A stretch of DNA of 62,855 nt from Clostridiales bacterium (GTDB lineage: Bacteria > Bacillota > Clostridia > Saccharofermentanales > Saccharofermentanaceae). This document shows, one piece after another, positions 25,343 through 35,220 of this stretch. Within the stretch, counting starts at the first letter, position 1. The number at the start of each line of letters is the position of its first letter. The stretch spans positions 1 to 62,855 of the forward strand of contig JAGAXM010000001.1 in NCBI GenBank assembly GCA_017940895.1. Direction: 5' to 3'. The position numbers and the translations under genes are program-made. A model generated the notes under the pieces. It did not search any database and had not been told where the DNA came from. It saw nothing but the letters and a program-made list of their open reading frames with translations.

Positions 25343-27367
25343 ATGACTGATAAGAATGAGACTGTAATAGCTTTATTAAGTCAGCCTAACTCCGGTAAAT
25401 CGACACTCTTCAACGCGCTTACAGGCTTGAAGCAGCATGTGGGTAACTGGCCGGGGAAGACTGTAGAGCAGAAGGAAGGTACATTCGAATACGAAGGAAA
25501 GAAGTATGTCGTAGCAGACCTCCCCGGAACATATTCACTCTCCGCTAACTCCGACGAGGAGATGATCACAAGAGATTACATCGCTTCAGGTAAGGCTGAT
25601 GTCGTATGTATCCTCGCAGACAGCTCACAGCTTGAGCGAAGCCTCTATATGCTTTCTGATTTCGCAGGTATCGAGGTACCGTGCTTCCTTATCCTTAACA
25701 TGAGCGATGTTGCCAAGGATCAGGGCAAGCTTATAAAGCCCGCAGATATCGAGAGCAGACTCGGCATTCCGGTTGTTCTGTTCTCCGCTACGGATAAGAA
25801 GGACTACAAGCCTTTCTATACAGCGCTGACAGCTGCCATCGAAGGACAGACGAAGCTTAAAAGGGATGGTCTCGAGGCGAAATACAAGCAGCTTCCCGAG
25901 TATGTAAACATCAAGCAGATTATCGGAGATCTTAATGATGAGCACAGATCTTCCATGTGGCTTGCAGTTAAGTCTGTTGAAGGCGATGCTCCCGTTATCG
26001 CACAGGTAAAGGCGAAGCTCGACTCTTCTAAGAGAACGGAATTCGAGCAGGCTGTAAACAGCATAGATAAGGGTGTCGTTAAGACAGGTGAGTGCAAGTT
26101 CGCGTGGATCGATGAAGTCATCGAAGGCTCGGTTGACACGAAGAAGAAGTCAGTCGAGATGGGTAAGTTCGACAGACTTATAACTCACAAATTCTGGGGT
26201 AAGGCTGTCGTAGTAATCACTATCCTTTTGGGCCTTATAGCATCATTCATTCCTGCGCTCCCGTTCATGGGAATCGGCTCTGCAATCGGCATGATCCCTG
26301 CGCCTCTGAATGATTATCTCATCAGCATAGGCTGCCCCGGATTCATTGCAGCGATTCTGTGTGACGTGCTCATTACCTGCTTTAGCTTCGTTATTCAGAT
26401 GCTGGGCTTTGTGTTCGGTGTCACGCTTGTCTTCGGTTTGCTTGAAGAGATCGGCGTTATGGCAAGGATATCTTATGTCTTCGACAACACTATGGCTAAG
26501 CTTGGGCTTCAGGGTAAGTCGGTTATGCCTTTCCTCATAAGCTTCGGCTGCACGATGGGCGGCGCTGCGGGTACAAGAGTAATCGATAACTGGGGACAGA
26601 AGGTTCTTACGATCGCACTCGCGTGGGCTATTCCCTGCGGTGCGGCATGGGCTGTTGTTCCGATGCTTTCAACTCTTTTCTTCGGTCCCGGAGCGGCTGC
26701 GATAATCGCAGTGATACTGGTCGTCATGATCCTGCATATGTGGCTCACCGCCAAGATCTTCGGCAGATCGCTTGTTAAGCCCGAGAACAGATGCGGTATG
26801 ATCATGGAGCTTCCTCCTTATCACAAGCCGAAGTGGGGCGCTCTGTTCAGATATGTGCTCGGCAGAACAAAAGAGACTTTCCTGAGATCGTTTAAGGTAG
26901 TGCTCATCGTTGCTTTTGTATTCTGGCTTCTGTCATATACGGCATCCGGTGACGCTGCGGGTTCGATACTTTTCAAGGCAGGTCAGGCTATAGAGCCCGT
27001 TACCATGCTCTTTGGTATGAAGTGGCAGACCTTTACTGCCTTCATAGCATCGTCGCTCGGTAAGGAAGGTGCACTCGGTGTTCTCAGTACGATCTATTCA
27101 GGAGTCGGTACGATTACCGTCGGCTCTATGAAGGGCGCCGCTGTTGCAGCTAATCTTAATGATCTTCTTATTGCAAATATATCCAAGCCGGAAGCTTTGG
27201 CTTTCATCTTCGCAATAACATTCAACATGCCCTGCATCGTGGCTCTTGCTGCCACATATCAGGAGACACACTCTGCGAAATGGACATCCATCATCGCGGG
27301 TTACTACACAGCAACTGCACTTGTCCTTGCAGGTATCGCTTACCACGTAGGTTTGCTCATCTGGTAA
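25343..27367 (+). CDS. feoB: FeoB-like ferrous iron transporter, divergent copy
   Basis: This 674-residue FeoB has a G1 loop SQPNSGKST in which the first Gly is Ser, then DLPGTYS and NMSD. Its membrane core shows FGCTMGGAAGTRV and IPCGAAWAVVPM instead of the usual motif forms. It is shorter than the other two and lacks the acidic loop. It may differ in metal or regulation; with an HMA gene in front, a metal other than Fe2+ is conceivable but unproven. Operon order is HMA-feoA-feoB-feoC-like. Confidence 0.88.
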   Translation: MTDKNETVIALLSQPNSGKSTLFNALTGLKQHVGNWPGKTVEQKEGTFEYEGKKYVVADLPGTYSLSANSDEEMITRDYIASGKADVVCILADSSQLERSLYMLSDFAGIEVPCFLILNMSDVAKDQGKLIKPADIESRLGIPVVLFSATDKKDYKPFYTALTAAIEGQTKLKRDGLEAKYKQLPEYVNIKQIIGDLNDEHRSSMWLAVKSVEGDAPVIAQVKAKLDSSKRTEFEQAVNSIDKGVVKTGECKFAWIDEVIEGSVDTKKKSVEMGKFDRLITHKFWGKAVVVITILLGLIASFIPALPFMGIGSAIGMIPAPLNDYLISIGCPGFIAAILCDVLITCFSFVIQMLGFVFGVTLVFGLLEEIGVMARISYVFDNTMAKLGLQGKSVMPFLISFGCTMGGAAGTRVIDNWGQKVLTIALAWAIPCGAAWAVVPMLSTLFFGPGAAAIIAVILVVMILHMWLTAKIFGRSLVKPENRCGMIMELPPYHKPKWGALFRYVLGRTKETFLRSFKVVLIVAFVFWLLSYTASGDAAGSILFKAGQAIEPVTMLFGMKWQTFTAFIASSLGKEGALGVLSTIYSGVGTITVGSMKGAAVAANLNDLLIANISKPEALAFIFAITFNMPCIVALAATYQETHSAKWTSIIAGYYTATALVLAGIAYHVGLLIW

Positions 27368-27371
27368 AGAT

Positions 27372-27632
27372 ATGCAGGAACTGATCGAATTACTTAAAGA
27401 CGGGAAGTCCCGCTCCATAACAATGATCGCCGCGGACTTAAATATGTCTGTGGAACAGGTGGAAAGAGACATAGAGTTTCTCGAACGTTCGGGGGTACTT
27501 AAGAGGATCGAGTTCTCTATGTGCGGCAACTGTTCCTGGTGTTCAACCGGGGAAGGTCACAAGACCTGCCCCGGCTGCGTGCCGGACGGCGGCTTCAAGA
27601 ACATGGGGGTAATGTGGGAGATCATTGATTGA
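27372..27632 (+). CDS. FeoC-like winged-helix protein with Cys cluster
   Basis: This 86-residue protein has an N-terminal winged helix (LIELLKDGKSRSITMIAADL, SVEQVERDIEFLERSG) and a Cys-rich loop, CGNCSWCSTGEGHKTCPGC, with five Cys. FeoC proteins use such Cys to hold an oxygen-sensitive Fe-S cluster and influence FeoB. It starts four bases after feoB and closes the operon. Confidence 0.82.
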   Translation: MQELIELLKDGKSRSITMIAADLNMSVEQVERDIEFLERSGVLKRIEFSMCGNCSWCSTGEGHKTCPGCVPDGGFKNMGVMWEIID

Positions 27633-27682
27633 AATGCACGCGCACCTGTGATATAACATTAGCGGTTAGCATATGCTAACCG
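27629..27682 (+). promoter_or_regulatory. eno promoter with perfect DtxR-type palindrome
   Basis: TTGAAA (27629-27634) and TATAAC (27652-27657) are 17 bases apart. The perfect 20-bp palindrome CGGTTAGCATATGCTAACCG (27663-27682) sits on the expected transcription start. The identical 20 bases occur at 48728-48747. Confidence 0.85.
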
Positions 27683-27695
27683 TAGAATAGATCTT

Positions 27696-29068
<1,373 letters not shown>

Positions 29069-29098
29069 GTTAAGTACCTCCATATATATACAATTGCC

Positions 29099-29132
29099 AA
29101 CCCCGCATCACTCTCCTTCCGGTGCGGGGTTT
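29099..29132 (+). terminator. Terminator after eno
   Basis: AACCCCGCA (29099-29107) pairs with TGCGGGGTT (29123-29131) around a 15-base loop. The T run is short, so termination may be partial. Confidence 0.6.
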
Positions 29133-29153
29133 CGAATGGAAAGAAAGGTGTTT

Positions 29154-30080
29154 ATGAAAGTCCTGGTATTCGGTGTCGGTGCGATAGGCTCGCTCATGAC
29201 GCACTTCCTGTGCGAAGCGGGAAATGACGTTACTGTAATCGCGCGCTCCACATATGATGAGTTGAACAAGAACGGTCTCGTGATAAGACATCATCTTCAG
29301 AAGAAAACGACGGTCGATCGTCCGCACATACTGAAAGAATATGACGGCACTCATTACGATATAGTTTTCTCGGTGATGCAGGGACAGCAGCAGGTGGCTC
29401 TGCTGCCTGTGCTGTCGGCTGTCGATGCGGATCTGATCGTACTTGTCGGCAACAATATGGAGACGGATAAGTGCGAAGAGATACTCAAGAACAGACGCCA
29501 TGTGTACGGTTTTCAGGGCTCCGCAGGACACCGGGAGAACGGCGTTGCTGTAGTAGGAAGACTGCCCGCGACGGATCTTACCGTCGGAGGCCTTCATGAG
29601 CCTGCGTCACAGGAAGATGTTTTGCTGATAAAGGCAGCTTTAAATACCAAGGGATACAAGGTAACTCCCGTCAGCAGCATGTACGGATACTACATGTACC
29701 ATTTCGCCGAGGTAATGCCGTACTGTTATGTTTGTTACCATGTCGGCTGCGACCTGAAGCGCGCTACAAGGTCAGACATCAAAAAGATCATGAGCGCGAC
29801 AAAAGAGTGTTTCGATTACTTAAGGCTGCAGGGGATACCCGTCATGCCCGAGGGCGAGGAAGCATACTATGACGGCGGCGCGAAAACATATTCCATGTAC
29901 CTTCTGTACCGCCTGATGTCACGCACTGTCTTAGGCGACCTCATGGTAGCGGATCACTGCAAGAATGCCGTGGCCGAGATGAAGTATCTCGACTCGAAGT
30001 TCGAGGCGTATCGTGCAGAACACGGAAGATCATTCATGCCTGTGTGGGACGCGATGAGGGTTTGGCTTAATGAAGCATGA
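29154..30080 (+). CDS. Ketopantoate reductase-like (ApbA/PanE) oxidoreductase
   Basis: This 308-residue protein has an N-terminal NAD(P)-binding fold with the glycine motif VFGVGAIGSLMTHF and an ApbA-like C-terminal helical domain. PanE reduces 2-dehydropantoate to pantoate, but many paralogs act on other substrates, so the pathway is open. The start at 29154 is chosen for the AAAGG site; longer in-frame starts overlap the eno terminator. It ends 31 bases before the membrane-protein gene and may be co-transcribed with it. Confidence 0.78.
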   Translation: MKVLVFGVGAIGSLMTHFLCEAGNDVTVIARSTYDELNKNGLVIRHHLQKKTTVDRPHILKEYDGTHYDIVFSVMQGQQQVALLPVLSAVDADLIVLVGNNMETDKCEEILKNRRHVYGFQGSAGHRENGVAVVGRLPATDLTVGGLHEPASQEDVLLIKAALNTKGYKVTPVSSMYGYYMYHFAEVMPYCYVCYHVGCDLKRATRSDIKKIMSATKECFDYLRLQGIPVMPEGEEAYYDGGAKTYSMYLLYRLMSRTVLGDLMVADHCKNAVAEMKYLDSKFEAYRAEHGRSFMPVWDAMRVWLNEA

Positions 30081-30111
30081 AGACTTCAACATGAAGGACA
30101 GGGAGATAAAA

Positions 30112-30777
30112 ATGGATAATGTAAGTCAGAGAAGGAATGCGATAATCGGATTTATCGGAGGCGTCATCTTCATGATCGGAGACTTTCTGCTTTATATGTT
30201 TCCCGGAAGAAATCCGGATCTTGATGTGGATCCCGTGTTCGCGGATATGCCCGTGTGGAGGTTTACGGGTTCTGCCCTGTGCGGCTTTATCGGCATGGCG
30301 CTGATGCTGTTCGGATTCCAGAGCCTGTACGGCATGACGAAGAAGGTTTGCGGGAACGTGCTTCCCAAGATTCTGCTCATCGGCGCTGCAGGCGTCGGAG
30401 GAACGACACTTGCGCACTTTAATCTCGGATGCCTGATGCCCTTCACTTATAAAGCAATGCTGTCTGTCGGTATCGATCCCGAGCTTGCGGATCAGGCGTG
30501 CCAGGCGATCATCCCTTGGGTAACTCCTATCGATCTTCTTATTATCATCGCGATCTTCGTGCAGGCGCTTGTGCTCGTCATCATGCTTCTTGGCGGCAAA
30601 AGCGGGCTTTCGAGATGGTTCGTTCTTATGGAACCTATCGGTGCGATCACATTGGGCGTTATCTGGAAGATCGTCTTCAAGGATACGCTGATCGGTAATG
30701 CGTGGGGCGCATGCGAGAGCTTAGGCGAAGGTCTGATGTATCTCATGGCTTACTTCTACTGGAAGAAAAATCCTTGA
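30112..30777 (+). CDS. GD-motif membrane protein (DUF6796-like), copy 1
   Basis: This 221-residue protein has about six membrane helices and begins RNAIIGFIGGVIFMIGDFLL. The Gly-Asp pair in the first helix, a central SLYG-type loop, and the C-terminal LSRWFVLMEPIG followed by GNAWGACESLGEG recur in the proteins at 38519, 39702 and 53418. I believe the family is DUF6796; its function is unknown. The start at 30112 has an AGGGAG site. Unlike the other copies it has no metal box directly upstream. Confidence 0.62.
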   Translation: MDNVSQRRNAIIGFIGGVIFMIGDFLLYMFPGRNPDLDVDPVFADMPVWRFTGSALCGFIGMALMLFGFQSLYGMTKKVCGNVLPKILLIGAAGVGGTTLAHFNLGCLMPFTYKAMLSVGIDPELADQACQAIIPWVTPIDLLIIIAIFVQALVLVIMLLGGKSGLSRWFVLMEPIGAITLGVIWKIVFKDTLIGNAWGACESLGEGLMYLMAYFYWKKNP

Positions 30778-30827
30778 CAACATTGCCCGCATAAAGTATA
30801 TTTTCTGGGAACATAACACTGTTATGT
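30774..30827 (+). promoter_or_regulatory. Promoter and TetR operator before tetR-1
   Basis: TTGACA (30774-30779) and TATATT (30797-30802) are 17 bases apart. The palindrome ACATAACACTGTTATGT (30811-30827) covers the start of transcription. The same arms, ACATAAC-N3-GTTATGT, recur at 31493-31509 before the ABC genes, so the TetR gene next door is the natural ligand. Confidence 0.85.
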
Positions 30828-30851
30828 AAATTCATCCCGAAAAGGTTCTTT

Positions 30852-31469
30852 ATGACGGCTACAGACGGAGAGACACGTAATAAGCTTCTTAAAGCGGCAA
30901 GGAAAGAGTTCATTGACAAGGGTTACATGAATGCTTCTTTGAGAGCCATCTGCAAGGATGCGGGTGTCACTACCGGTGCGCTGTATTTCTTCTTTAAGGA
31001 CAAAGATGAGCTTTTCGCTGAGGTCGTAAGCAAGCCGCTGTTCGCGATACGTGAGGCGCTCGGAGCACACCTTGAGTTCGAGGAGCAGGAGTACAGCGAA
31101 GGTTATGATGAAGAGTCCAGCGAAGGTCCTGATACAGAAGTTTCCAAGAAGATAGTCGAGATCATGTTCAAGTACAAAGACGAATGCGTTCTGCTGCTTA
31201 CCAAGTCTTCCGGTTCGTCGCTCGAGTTCGCGAAGGATTCATTTATCGAGAGGCTTGAAGGAAGTTACAGAGTCACGACGGACAAGATCGCGGAGGCAAG
31301 GGGCTGCAAGAAGGTTGACGACTATACGCTGCATTATCTTACGCACATGCAGGTCGAATCGTTCATCTATCTTCTTACGCATTCCAAGGATATCGATGAG
31401 GCGCTTAAGGAGCTGCCGTATATCATTAAGCACATGCGCGGAGGCTGGTTCGCGGTTATGGGTATGTGA
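30852..31469 (+). CDS. TetR/AcrR-family regulator of the ABC exporter
   Basis: This 205-residue regulator has an N-terminal TetR helix-turn-helix (KEFIDKGYMNASLRAICKDA, then TTGALYFFFKDKDELF) and a ligand-binding helical domain with an acidic patch near residue 85. The start has an AAAGG site. Matching palindromes on its own promoter and in front of the ABC genes indicate that it represses both. The inducer is unknown, probably a compound exported by the pump. Confidence 0.9.
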   Translation: MTATDGETRNKLLKAARKEFIDKGYMNASLRAICKDAGVTTGALYFFFKDKDELFAEVVSKPLFAIREALGAHLEFEEQEYSEGYDEESSEGPDTEVSKKIVEIMFKYKDECVLLLTKSSGSSLEFAKDSFIERLEGSYRVTTDKIAEARGCKKVDDYTLHYLTHMQVESFIYLLTHSKDIDEALKELPYIIKHMRGGWFAVMGM

Positions 31470-31492
31470 CCGATTATATTTTTTTGCCTTCA

Positions 31493-31509
31493 ACATAACG
31501 GTGTTATGT
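31493..31509 (+). promoter_or_regulatory. TetR-1 operator before the ABC exporter
   Basis: ACATAACGGTGTTATGT has the same two 7-bp arms as the site at 30811-30827, with a different 3-base centre. Confidence 0.82.
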
Positions 31510-31552
31510 TGAGCGAGGGAGTGAAGTTGTTAATAAAAAGACGGAGGTCGTT

Positions 31553-32254
31553 ATGTATATTGAGACAAAAGGATTGAAGAAAAGTTACGGTGAGGGCGGC
31601 TCGTATGTGCAGGTCTTAAAGGGCGTGGATATCGGGATCAACAACGGCGAGATGTGCGTTATTCAGGGTACGTCAGGCTCAGGAAAGTCGACACTTCTTA
31701 ACTGTATCGGCGGACTTGATACGATCGACTCGGGTAATGTAACTGTCGCAGGAACAAGTATCGAAGGGCTTAAGGGAGAGAAGCTTTCTGACTACAGAAG
31801 AAACAACCTCGGATTTATCTTCCAGTTCTATAATCTCGTTCCGAATCTTACGGTAAAAGAGAATATACAGGTGTGCGAGTATCTGACGAAGTCTCCGCTT
31901 GATATGGATGAATTGTTGGACGTATTGGGCTTGTCCGAGCACAAGGATAAGTTCCCGTCACAGTTGTCCGGCGGCCAGCAGCAAAGATGCGCGATCGCCA
32001 GGGCGCTTATCAAGAATCCGAAGGTCCTGCTGTGCGATGAGCCGACGGGTGCGCTTGACTCAAATACTTCAAGAGATATCCTGATGCTTCTCGAGAGAAT
32101 CAATAAGCAGTACGGAACAACGATGCTCATCGTCACGCATAACAACTCTATCAAAAATATGGTAGATCACGTTATCTATCTTAAGGACGGTCTTGTCCAC
32201 AAGGATTACTTCAATGAAGTGAAAGTACCTGCGAAGGATCTGGAGGATCTTTAA
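31553..32254 (+). CDS. ABC exporter ATPase (MacB/LolD type)
   Basis: This 233-residue nucleotide-binding subunit has Walker A GTSGSGKST, signature LSGGQQQR and Walker [14 protein letters not shown], followed by the His switch IVTHNNS. It pairs with the FtsX-type permease that starts two bases later. This class exports lipids, peptides or drugs, or acts as a mechanical machine at the cell surface. A GGAGG site precedes the ATG. It is controlled by the upstream TetR operator. Confidence 0.93.
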   Translation: MYIETKGLKKSYGEGGSYVQVLKGVDIGINNGEMCVIQGTSGSGKSTLLNCIGGLDTIDSGNVTVAGTSIEGLKGEKLSDYRRNNLGFIFQFYNLVPNLTVKENIQVCEYLTKSPLDMDELLDVLGLSEHKDKFPSQLSGGQQQRCAIARALIKNPKVLLCDEPTGALDSNTSRDILMLLERINKQYGTTMLIVTHNNSIKNMVDHVIYLKDGLVHKDYFNEVKVPAKDLEDL

Positions 32255-32255
32255 T

Positions 32256-35159
32256 ATGGGAAAGGTTTTCTTAAGAAGAGCGGTGCGTGACCTTAAGGCA
32301 GGCGCATCGAGATATCTGGCGCTCTCTTTGCTTATCGGGTTCTCGATGTTCATTGTCTTAAGTCTTATGGGGTCGGCACTCACGGTTATTGATTATACGA
32401 AGATAAAGGACGAAGAATGTAAGCGCGAAGACGGAGAATTTACTGTCTTCATTCCTCTGACTGATGCCGAGATAGATCAGATCGAGAACACGGGTGTAAC
32501 GATCGATCCGATGTTCTATATCGACTGCGAGATGAATGCAGATAAGGTCTTAAGAGTATATAAGGTCAGAGACAATCTTAATCAGATGTCGATCATAAAC
32601 GGTAATCTTCCCATCAATGATAATGAAGCATTACTTGAGAGAAGATTTGCTGAGGTCAACAACATCAATGTGGGAGATGTGATCACAGTCGGTGGTGAGA
32701 ACCTGACAGTAAGCGGTATCGGTGCTACTCCGGACTACAATACAGTATTAAGAAACTTCTCAGATGCGGTAGTCGACAGTGCATCATTCGGTGTGCTGTT
32801 CGTAACGGAATCAAAGTACGGACAAATGCTTGAAGCAGGTAACTACTTATCTACCGAAGAGTACTGCTATGCGTATCTTCTGAATGATGCGATGACAGAT
32901 GATGAATTAAGAGAATTGCTCGAAGAATATGAGATCGACCCGCAGGACATCCGGGATGAATTCTTTACCGAATACTGGGAGAGGATGACCAGTCAGAGAG
33001 ATGAGTTGACTGAAGGGATAGATGAGTTGGTTGACGGAGTTTCTGAACTTCGCGACGGAGCCTCGGATCTTAACGACGGCGCTTCGGAATTATATGACGG
33101 TGTCAATGAATTGCACGACGGTATAACGGAATTGCATGATAATGTTCCCGAGTTCGCTGACGGTATAGATGATCTTAGTGAAGGCGCTTCCGAATTATAT
33201 ACAGGTGTGCAGGAATATACCGATGCAGTCGATCAGGCTGCCGGAAGTGCGCAGGAACTTGCTCAGGGTGCGGCGCTTGCGGGTATTCCTGTTGACCAGC
33301 AGGCTATGACTGCAGGCTTCGGTGCGATAAGTGCCGGCGGCGATGCACTGGAATCAGGTGCCGAGGCTCTGTATGACGGCACTCAGGAATTATCTGATGC
33401 TGCCAGTGAACTGGAAGACGGAGTCGATGAGCTCTATGACGGATCCGTCGAGTTAAGAGACGGTGCTGAAGAATTGTCTGACGGCACTTCTGAACTCTAC
33501 GACGGGGTCAATGAGCTTTACGACGGTATTAATGAATTCTCAGACGATGCCAATGACATGATCGACGATATCTTCAATGTCGATACGGATAACCTGATCT
33601 CATTCATTGCAGCGGCCGAGAATCCGCGTGTTGATGCAGCAGCTGATGATGTTCAGATAAACCTTTCCGCGAGCATTATCTTCGGCGTGCTTCTGATCAT
33701 GCTGTTCGCATATGTAATCTCGGTCTTCATCGTGCACACGATCGATAAGGAAAGTCCCGTTATCGGCGCGCTGTACTCGATGGGCGTGAAGAGAAGAACT
33801 CTTACATTAAGTTATGTCGCGGTGCCGGTTCTCGTGTGCTTCCTTGCGGGTATCGTCGGTTCGTTAGTGGCATTCTACACACCCTGGGGTATACCGTCGC
33901 AGCTGCAGGACACGCTGAATTACTTTTCGATGCCGGTGATGGAGATTAAAGTGTCACCCTTTATCATCGCCTACGGTCTGCTGATCCCGCCCGTGACTGC
34001 GTTCATAATCAACGTGCTCGTCATAAGAAAGCGTCTCAAGGCAACACCGCTGTCGCTACTTCGAAGCGAAAAGAAGGCGGCGCAGGGCAAGAAGTTCAAC
34101 ATCCGCGGACTGCGCTTTATCGACATGTTCAGAGTGCGCCAGATGGTAAGAGAAGGAAGAAGCACTCTTACTGTAGTACTCGGCTTGTTCCTGACGCTGC
34201 TGATCGCATTCATCGCGCTTAATACTTGCGTGTACTGTCTGAAGGTTAAGTCGAATTATGCGGATGAGACTAAGTATGAGTATATGTACACATATAAGTA
34301 CCCGGACGAGGAAGTGCCCGAGGGCGGATACGAGGCCGTGATGGAGGATCTTAAGAAGTCCATCTATGGTTATACCTATGATGTGGCTGTGGTTGGCATT
34401 ACGGAAGATAATCCGTTCTTCGATATCGGGGATGTCACACTCGACAGCACCAATGTCGCTGTAAGTTCTTCGTTCGCAGTTAAGTACAATCTGGAAGTCG
34501 GTGATGAGTTTAACTTGAGCGACAAGAACGGCGAGAGACTCTATGCTTTCCGTATCGCAAGTATAGTTAATTACTCGGTGTCGAATATGGTCTTTATGGA
34601 CATCGACGACTGCCGCGAGATGTTCGGCGAAGATGATGATTACTATAACGTAGTGTTCTCGGATCACGCGCTAGATATCGAGAGCGGAAGGCTGTATTCC
34701 ACGCTGTCTCGAAGCGACCTCGTTAAGGCGGGCGGAATCTACGTCGATCAGATGATGTCTATGATTATCATCATGTCGGTCGCGTCGGCGGTCATGTTCG
34801 TAGTAGTTCTGTATCTTATGATGAAGATGATGCTCGACAGATCGTCGTTTAACATCTCGCTTGTGAAGATATTCGGATTCAGAAATCGCGAGGTAAGGCA
34901 GATGTACCTTGACGGCAACCTGTATATCGTCGCGGTAGGTGCGCTGCTCGCGATCCCGATCGATAAGGCGGTTATGGATTACATCTATCCGAGGTATCTT
35001 ATCGCCAATGTCTCAGTCGGTATCAGACCTACATACTCGCCCGCACTCTATGTGGCGATCTTCGCGGCCATCATTGTGCTGTATCTTCTTATCAACACAG
35101 TCCTCGTGGCGCGCATCAGGAAGATGGATCCCGCAGAGGTTCTGAAGAACAGGGAGTAA
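32256..35159 (+). CDS. FtsX-type ABC permease with repeat-rich extracellular domain
   Basis: This 967-residue permease has an N-terminal helix, a MacB-like outer domain, a repeat region, then two FtsX-type membrane blocks (residues about 465-620 and 830-960). Residues about 249-430 repeat a short unit of the form ASELYDGVNEL more than fifteen times, with one interruption near 325-360. This gives a long acidic coiled coil outside the cell, similar to YhgE/Pip-type proteins. The gene overlaps no neighbour and follows the ATPase directly. The substrate is unknown. Confidence 0.9.
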   Translation: MGKVFLRRAVRDLKAGASRYLALSLLIGFSMFIVLSLMGSALTVIDYTKIKDEECKREDGEFTVFIPLTDAEIDQIENTGVTIDPMFYIDCEMNADKVLRVYKVRDNLNQMSIINGNLPINDNEALLERRFAEVNNINVGDVITVGGENLTVSGIGATPDYNTVLRNFSDAVVDSASFGVLFVTESKYGQMLEAGNYLSTEEYCYAYLLNDAMTDDELRELLEEYEIDPQDIRDEFFTEYWERMTSQRDELTEGIDELVDGVSELRDGASDLNDGASELYDGVNELHDGITELHDNVPEFADGIDDLSEGASELYTGVQEYTDAVDQAAGSAQELAQGAALAGIPVDQQAMTAGFGAISAGGDALESGAEALYDGTQELSDAASELEDGVDELYDGSVELRDGAEELSDGTSELYDGVNELYDGINEFSDDANDMIDDIFNVDTDNLISFIAAAENPRVDAAADDVQINLSASIIFGVLLIMLFAYVISVFIVHTIDKESPVIGALYSMGVKRRTLTLSYVAVPVLVCFLAGIVGSLVAFYTPWGIPSQLQDTLNYFSMPVMEIKVSPFIIAYGLLIPPVTAFIINVLVIRKRLKATPLSLLRSEKKAAQGKKFNIRGLRFIDMFRVRQMVREGRSTLTVVLGLFLTLLIAFIALNTCVYCLKVKSNYADETKYEYMYTYKYPDEEVPEGGYEAVMEDLKKSIYGYTYDVAVVGITEDNPFFDIGDVTLDSTNVAVSSSFAVKYNLEVGDEFNLSDKNGERLYAFRIASIVNYSVSNMVFMDIDDCREMFGEDDDYYNVVFSDHALDIESGRLYSTLSRSDLVKAGGIYVDQMMSMIIIMSVASAVMFVVVLYLMMKMMLDRSSFNISLVKIFGFRNREVRQMYLDGNLYIVAVGALLAIPIDKAVMDYIYPRYLIANVSVGIRPTYSPALYVAIFAAIIVLYLLINTVLVARIRKMDPAEVLKNRE

Positions 35160-35168
35160 CGGCTGTGA

Positions 35169-35199
35169 TATAATCCTTAAGGTTAGATGATGCTAACCT
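35169..35199 (+). promoter_or_regulatory. pepC promoter with DtxR-type box
   Basis: TATAAT at 35169-35174 is followed by AGGTTAGATGATGCTAACCT (35180-35199), placed on the transcription start. No clear -35 box is seen. Confidence 0.78.
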
Positions 35200-35220
35200 G
35201 ACGAAAAGGAGTTGTTCAAA

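Noticed and set aside
24658..27632. Copper-export operon
   Set aside because: An HMA domain alone suggested it, but no P-type ATPase or CsoR is present and the rest is clearly Feo.
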